Translations under genes and position numbers: made by a program
The notes under the pieces: generated by a model
Database searches by the model: none
Told to the model about the DNA's origin: nothing
The model's input: the letters and a program-made list of their open reading frames with translations, nothing else
From: Pelobates cultripes
Taxonomy: Eukaryota > Chordata > Amphibia > Anura > Pelobatidae
Length of the DNA: 64,000 nucleotides
NCBI GenBank assembly: GCA_933207985.1
Contig: OW240916.1
Location: 267,657,748 to 267,721,747, forward strand
Direction of reading: 5' to 3'
Shown here: positions 58,864-64,000 of the stretch, piece by piece
How the letters are laid out: the number at the start of each line of letters is the position of its first letter
How positions within the stretch are numbered: position 1 is the first letter of the stretch

Positions 58864-60519
58864 CAGACAGCCAGCAACGGTCACCTAAGCACTGGGGAAT
58901 CCGATTGCTACGGTTCGCCCAGACCCCTACCGGGTAATATGCCAACCGGTCTGAAAGACCCACATATTATTAACCCGGCACATATGGTGCCTGCAAACAT
59001 AAAAAAGGACATCTTGGAAGGGAAGGATATCAATCTGGTATCACTTCTTATTGCCTCGCAAGATGTTTCTTTATCCCAATTTAATTATCAAGCTGATTGG
59101 GGTGTGCTTGATACGGAGCTTTTTTGTCGACACTTTGCAGGCCTCAAAGCCCCAGCCATTTGTTCATCAAACTCCCACATGGCTAATCTGTGCCCTAACT
59201 CTCCAGAGGTGAATGCCTTATTTCCCCCTACTAATATGATGCCCACTGGGAGAACAGGCAGGGTGCTGAAAGATAAACTGGGACGTGACATAGTGTTTTG
59301 GGGAAAATCACAAATTTGTAATAATTTTAACACTGGCACTTGCGGTTACAGTGCCTGCAGACTACTCTATGTCTGCTCCCAATGTTTCCGGGCTCACTCT
59401 AAAGTAATGTGCCCAAAAAAACTATATCCCAAACAGTACTTTTCGTCTCTGAATGTCTCCCTGCTGAAAGAGTTATTGTGTGGTCACCCATCTCAAGAAC
59501 TCGTAGAATTTATGGTGGCAGGGTTTACCTCGGGGTTTCACACGGGTATTGTTCATATGCCTACTGGAATCTTAGAATGTAAAAACTTACAGACAGCCCA
59601 AGCAGCTCCCGACACAATCGACCTACTTCTCCAGAAAGCAATTGAACAAGGATTCTTGATTGGCCCCTTTGACTCCCCGCCTTTTGCGGTTTGGAAAACT
59701 AACCTCATAGGACTGGTCACAAGTAAATCATCCAATAAACAAAGGTTAATTTTCAACCTCTCTGCTCCCCATGCATCACCTACCCCAAGCCTTAACTCGC
59801 TCATTCCATCAGAAGAATTTTCTCTCCAATATGCTACCATAGATAATGCCATCACTGTCATCCTCTCGGCTGGGGTAGGGGCATGGCTTAGCAAAACGGA
59901 TATAGTGAACGCTTTTAAGTTACTCCCTATCCATCTATCCCTGTGGCATTTACATGGTGTTAAGTGGCAGGGTTCATATTATTTTTTCACGCGTCTCACG
60001 TTTGGTTCTAAGAGCAGCCCCAGGATTTTTTATATATTTGTTGAGACGTTGTGCTGGATGCTGCTTAACATCTGTAAATGCCCCACCGTTATCCATTACC
60101 TGGATGATTTTCTGACCATAGAAAGTAACCTGTTACCTCCCAGTAGCCTCCTTTCTATAACACGACTGTTCACACAACTAGGAGTACCTATTTCACCAAC
60201 AAAGACTGAAGGTCCGGATACGACCATCAACGTCTTGGTGGTGGTGCTGGACTCTGTGCATATGCAGGCCAGCCTCCCCGGGGAGAAGATTGAACGCGTC
60301 CTTTCAGCCATTGACCATTACCTAGCAGGGGGTTCTTGTAATAGGAAGGAGTTGCAATCCCTGTTGGGTTCAATTAACTTTGCAATGAAAATTATTCCAC
60401 AGGGGAGAGCATTCATATCCCGATTACTTAGCTTATTTCCCCTATTACAATCTGATTCCTCCTGCATTACGTTAGATGTACATGCCACCGCTGACCTACG
60501 CATGTGGAGGGAATGCTGA
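58861..60519 (+). pseudogene. Gag-reverse transcriptase of the DIRS/Ngaro-type element
   Basis: 552 codons are open; the ATG is probably not the native start, since homology begins near NMPTGLKDP. Residues 45-70 (VPANIKKDILEGKDINLVSL) and a Cys/His cluster at 153-186 (CNNFNTGTC, CRLLYVCSQC, H, C) are the gag-like part typical of tyrosine-recombinase elements. The RT follows: KQRLIFNLSAP, catalytic Asp347 in LSKTDIVNAF, TFGSKSSPRIF, and the YLDD box at residues 413-416. The frame ends early at TGA 60517-60519. The RNase H continues in another frame starting within WREC/LNWNGKS, so one base has been lost or gained near 60512. The enzyme would copy the element's RNA. Confidence 0.9.
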
Positions 60520-60784
60520 ACTGGAATGGGAAAAGCATTTTAATTCCAGTATGGACAGATAGGTCGGTGTCTGTGTGGACGGATGCCGCTGCCACTTCTG
60601 GATTTGCCGCAATTTTTGGCAATGAATGGATGTGGGGTAAATGGCCGGGGGAAATTACTGAGATCCCCGAGTTCAAGGACACCTCTGCGTTATTTTAGCT
60701 TTACCCAATTGTGGCAGCAGCAGTTAAGTGGGGAGCTTGCTGGTCTGGGAATTCAGTGCGTTGCTTCTCGGACAACATTGCAAC
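60504..60784 (+). pseudogene. RNase H, first part
   Basis: LNWNGKSILIPVWTDRS, then VWTDAAATSGFAAIFGNEWMWGKWP carrying the first catalytic Asp. An in-frame TAG follows at 60696-60698 (relatives would have a sense codon before LYPIVAAAVKWG). The frame then continues to FSDNIAT, where the hAT-type element inserts. RNase H degrades the RNA strand after reverse transcription. Confidence 0.8.
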
Positions 60785-62991
60785 CAGGGCCGGACTGGCC
60801 CACCGGGATACCGGGAAATATCCCGGTGGGCCGGCACACTAGGGGGCCGGTGCGCGGCCGCCTAGTGTGCACCAGCCCGGGCTGCAATTACAGGGTGACC
60901 GGCAGGAGGGGATGCGCTCCCCTCCTGCCGGTCATAGGATGTAGCGTGGCCGAGCAGGCAGACCGCGGTAGGGGAGCTTCTGTTCCCCTACCCGGTCTGA
61001 CAGGAAGCAGGAAGCAAGAACGCTCCTCCCGTGAGCAGGCAGGTTGGAGCGTTGATGTGCGTTACCATGGCAACGCTCAGACCTGCCTGCTGTTCTCGCG
61101 GGAGGAGAGTGAAGTCAGCCTGCAGCCAGAGGAGCTGCAGGCTGAACAGCACGTGCCACCACTGGACCACCAGGGATGACCAAAGGTAAGGGGGGAGAGG
61201 GTAAAATAAAGCTTTTTTTTTAATATATCAATGCCCATACACACACTACATATCCCCCCCATACACACACTACACCCCCTACCCCCACCAACACACAGAA
61301 CCCCTCCATGCACACAGAACCCCTTCACGCTCACAGAACCCCTCCACACACACACACAGAACCCCTTCACGCTCACAGAACCCCTCCACACACACACAGA
61401 ACCTCTCCACACACACACAGAACCCCTCCATACACACAGAACCTTCCTCCACAGAACCTCACACACACACAGAACCCCTTCACGCTCACAGAACCCTCCA
61501 CACACACACAGAACCCCTCACACACAGCCCTCCATGCACACAGAACTCCCTCCACGCACACAGAACCCTCCATGCACACAGAACCCCTCCGCGCTCAGAA
61601 CCCTCCACACACACACAGAACCCTCCATGCACACAAAAACCCTTCCGGCTCAGAGCCCCTCCACACACAGAGACCCCATACACTCACACAGAACCCCTTC
61701 ACGCCACAGAACCCCTCCACACACCAGAACCTCCATGCACACAGAACCCCTCCACGCACACACAGAACCCCTTCACACTCAAAGAACCCCTTCACACACA
61801 CACAGAACCCCTCCATGCACACAGAACCCCTTCACGCTCACAGAACCCCTCCACACACACACAGAACCCCTCCACACACACAACCCCTCCATGCACACAC
61901 AATCCCTCCATGCACACAGAACCCCCTTCACGCTCACAGAACCCCTCCACACACACAGAACCCCTTCACTCACACAGAACCCCTTCACGCACACAGAACC
62001 CCTCCACACACAAACGGCACTCTCTCCACACACACACAGCACACACACACACACTAAACCGCTACACACACTGCACCCCCTACAAATACACACCGCACCC
62101 CCCACACACTGCACTCCCCACACACTAAACACACACTGCACCCCTCACTGTAGTCTGTGTGTGTGCGTGTATTCACCAGTCTGTGCACGTTCACCAGTCT
62201 GTGCGCGTGTAATCACCAGTCTGTGTGTATATTCCGCAGTCTCTATATGTGTGTATTCAGCAGCCAGTGTATATATTCAGCAGTCTGTGTGTGTTTTTTG
62301 CGGTTTGTGTGTATTTAGCAGTCTGTCTGTGTGTGTAAGTATTGTATTTGTTGGAGGTACCAATAAATATAAGCCTAATTTTATTGATAATTTATATTTT
62401 TATTTCTTTGAGTGGTTGCGTAGTCAGGGCCCCAGTGCATTGGTTTGCCCAGTGGACTATTATGCTGTTACGATGGTCCTGGTCTAGGGTATGTGTGTGC
62501 TCTGATGATCATGCTCCTACAAAATGTAAATGAAAAGACACTCATTTGAGTACCAGGAAGGGGATGAGCTGTAACAGCCACTTCTGGCCAAGAAGAGATT
62601 AAAAACTTATGTATTTCTCTGTTTTGTTTTGGTTTTTTTAAAGCAATTTTTGTATCGCTAATGGGTGTCCCATTTTTATATTTTCAAAATCTGGTCACCC
62701 TAGACACATGGAAGGTTGAGAGGGGGCATAGGGACACATGGAGGACCGGGAGAGAGGGCTAATGGGACACATGTGGGGCTACTGGATTATATGCAAATGC
62801 ACGTCTGCGTCTGCTTACAATAAATCTGCTCTGCTTTATTTTGAAGCCCTATAAGTGCTTTCTTTCATGTTTGAGTGCTAGTTTTCAGTTTTTTTCCCGC
62901 TTCATATCTGCGCTCTATGCTGACGCAATGCATTACGGGGCTGGTATGGCATTTTTTTCCAGGGCTGCTTTTCATTCCCAGTCCGGCCCTG
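60785..62991 (+). mobile_element. 2207-bp non-autonomous hAT-type element in the RNase H gene
   Basis: The ends CAGGGCCGGACTGG and CCAGTCCGGCCCTG are perfectly inverted over 14 bases. They are flanked by exact ATTGCAAC at 60777-60784 and 62992-62999, an 8-bp target duplication. The left end folds further (CCCACCGGGATA with TATCCCGGTGGG). It contains a GC-rich 350-bp part, a long CA-rich minisatellite (61240-62130) and an AT-richer tail. Long open frames on both strands over the minisatellite (for example 61231-62487) encode THTEPLHTHRTP-type repeats and are not genes. No transposase. Confidence 0.93.
61240..62130. repeat. CA-rich minisatellite of ACAGAACCCCTTCACGCTC units
   Basis: Units of about 17-20 bp alternate CACACACAGAACCCCT with CCA(C/T)(G/A)CACACAGAACC and TTCACGCTCACAGAACC, forming higher-order blocks of about 60 bp. 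The array grades into plain CA-rich sequence by 62040. It lies entirely within the hAT-type element. Confidence 0.9.
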
Positions 62992-62999
62992 ATTGCAAC

Positions 63000-63270
63000 G
63001 TGCCATATTGTAAACAAGTGACGTTCCTCTTCCCTGGCCATCATGCGATTTATGAGGACTCTCACGTGGCTAGCTGCAAAACACAGTTTTCTCTTAACTT
63101 GCATTCATGTGCCTGGGGTTCTGAATATCGCTGCTGATCACTTATCGCAATCTCGGTTTCAGGAGTTCCGGGCGACACCAACCAGGTACCGCAGTGGCAG
63201 GAGATGGTTTGGGGCTAAAAGAACTACTCTATCACGGGCATCAACTCTCTCAACTTGGTCTCTCCGATAA
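63000..63270 (+). pseudogene. RNase H, second part after the insertion
   Basis: The frame resumes after the target duplication: CHIVNK, then an in-frame TGA (63020-63022, Gly in relatives), then SLAIMRFMRTLTWLAAKH, HVPGVLNIAADHLSQSRF and QEFRATP. HVPG..N.AADxLS is the conserved C-terminal end of the RNase H of these elements, including its last Asp. Confidence 0.85.
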
Positions 63271-63289
63271 AACCAGGAAGGCATAGGGC

Positions 63290-63565
63290 AGGGCTTTTCA
63301 TATTTTTTATAGATTCTTGCTGGACTTTAATATCACAGACCAATTTTCCATGGAGACAATGATTGCATTAATTTCCTTTTGCCACCTTCACCTAACACTA
63401 TCATTCAATACCATTAAGTTATATATCACCGGTATTCAACATCACATCCTCACCACTTGGCCTAATAGACAACGCTTTCTGTCATCTTACCAAGTGAAAG
63501 CCATACTTAAAGGTATCAAGGACTCCACCCCTATACCCACACCATCCAGATTACCCATCCACGAT
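63290..63565 (+). pseudogene. Tyrosine recombinase, N-terminal part only
   Basis: RFLLDFNITDQFSMETM, ISFCHLHLTLSFNTIKLY and ITGIQHH match the SAM-like core-binding domain that begins these recombinases. The sequence continues to RLPIHDLL at about 63565. The catalytic domain (R...H-x-x-R...Y) that should follow is absent; instead a GC-rich, unrelated-looking segment follows to a TAA at 63728. The recombinase inserts the circular cDNA, so this copy cannot mobilise itself. Confidence 0.8.
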
Positions 63566-63880
63566 CTATTGTTTCTGTCAGGTTATACCTGCCGTGCTTT
63601 TCGCCGAAAGAACCCACTTCCGGGTTCACGGAGCTTCGCCCCACCCCTTTTTTCTGACGCGGTCCTTCCACGCTACATAGGAAGACCGCGCCAGACTCAA
63701 AAGGCTGGATTATTGCACAGGTGTCTGTAAAACTTACCAGCTGCTCTATTTTGAACTAACCGTGTACCGAAAAACGCTCTGGGACGACTACCCTCCTTCT
63801 CCACTCCCTGACCTCGGCTTGTTAAACGGACTTCTATTCCTCTCCACAACTATTGGATTAAATTAAGCTCTCCAGTTCCA
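63566..63880. other. Unassigned GC-richer sequence after the truncated recombinase
   Basis: No domain recognised. It may be the 3' end of the retroelement joined by deletion, or another element. CCGCG and CGGTC words are frequent up to 63690. Confidence 0.3.
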
Positions 63881-63883
63881 GAA

Positions 63884-64000
63884 CTGCCTCTTAAGCTAAG
63901 TATTATTTCCTTCAATCAAGTAACTCTCTGTTACTAATAAGAGACTGCTTCTAAGGCTCAATACTGTTTCCTTCAATCAAGTTACTCCCTGTTGTAAATA
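63884..64000 (+). repeat. Two tandem units of about 60 bp at the window end
   Basis: ACTGCCTCTTAAGCTAAGTA followed by TTCCTTCAATCAAGTAACTC recurs as ACTGCTTCTAAGGCTCAATA followed by TTCCTTCAATCAAGTTACTC. Units begin at about 63884 and 63945 and the array runs off the edge, so its copy number is unknown. Confidence 0.75.

Larger units (their letters stand above)
58600..63560 (+). mobile_element. DIRS/Ngaro-type tyrosine-recombinase retrotransposon, decayed
   Basis: In order: SAP-like/gag segment (58620-58860), a gag-RT open frame (58861-60519), RNase H in two parts (60504-60784 and 63000-63270) and the start of a tyrosine recombinase (63290-63560). The RT-RNase H-recombinase order without an integrase or protease defines this retrotransposon order. 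A 2207-bp hAT-type element interrupts it. At least three frame or stop lesions are present, and the recombinase lacks its catalytic half, so the copy is dead. Its terminal repeats were not identified. Confidence 0.85.

Noticed and set aside
61240..62130. Regular repeat with spacer-like alternation, CRISPR-like at first sight
   Set aside because: Units and 'spacers' are variants of the same CA-rich word, no unique spacers exist, and the setting is a vertebrate genome.
61231..62487. 418-codon and 249-codon plus-strand frames and several Cys/Val/Trp-rich minus-strand frames
   Set aside because: They are translations of the CA-rich minisatellite in overlapping frames on both strands, lying inside a non-autonomous transposon.

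Overview
This window reads as a vertebrate, probably anuran amphibian, intergenic or intronic segment. It is AT-rich and has long microsatellites. It is saturated with transposon families that I associate with frog genomes: short palindromic elements with TTAA target sites, Tc1-like transposons, non-autonomous hAT elements, CR1/L2-like LINE tails and a tyrosine-recombinase (DIRS/Ngaro-type) retroelement. The organism call rests on repeat style only. I found no confident host protein-coding gene, tRNA or rRNA. One 81-bp open segment with splice-like borders (12130-12210) is the only host-exon candidate, and it is weak.

Layout. 0-2.8 kb: unassigned sequence, an 83-bp tandem duplication, a LINE 3' end (1855-2193) and a TTAA palindromic element (2295-2796). 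5.8-7.4 kb: a TTAA element split by a hAT-type element that carries a GT-rich minisatellite; both insertions have readable target duplications. 8.4-10 kb: a minus-strand LINE with reverse-transcriptase remnants, itself interrupted by a truncated TTAA element. 13.2-16.5 kb: two back-to-back Tc1-like transposons. The first (DD34E, two nonsense codons) is split by a 658-bp ATT-headed repeat. The second (DD37E spacing) keeps an identical 25-bp inverted repeat at both ends but has lost the start of its gene.

18-39 kb: a long series of TTAA elements, one nested in another (20799-21841), separated by AT-rich sequence without recognised genes. 36.2 kb: a TATC microsatellite. 40.7-42.1 kb: a local duplication with the order A-B-A'-X-B'. 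42.38-42.49 kb: a complete 110-bp hAT-type miniature element. 44.2-46.4 kb: a TTAA element apparently split by two near-perfect AT palindromes and by a fold-back element with about 230-bp arms beside three ~190-bp repeat units. 50-51.4 kb: a hAT-type element inserted in the minisatellite of another. 52.0-52.4 kb: a LINE endonuclease-domain fragment. 54.5-55.5 kb: a minus-strand Tc1 relic that has lost the middle of its transposase.

58.6-63.6 kb: a decayed DIRS/Ngaro-type element (SAP-like/gag region, reverse transcriptase, RNase H, start of the tyrosine recombinase). Its RNase H is cut by a 2207-bp hAT-type element with an exact 8-bp target duplication. Every transposon gene seen is broken, so any element still mobile would depend on proteins made elsewhere. 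The main value of the window is its layered insertion history, which gives relative ages and exact target-site duplications, plus the repeated link between hAT-type elements and internal minisatellites.
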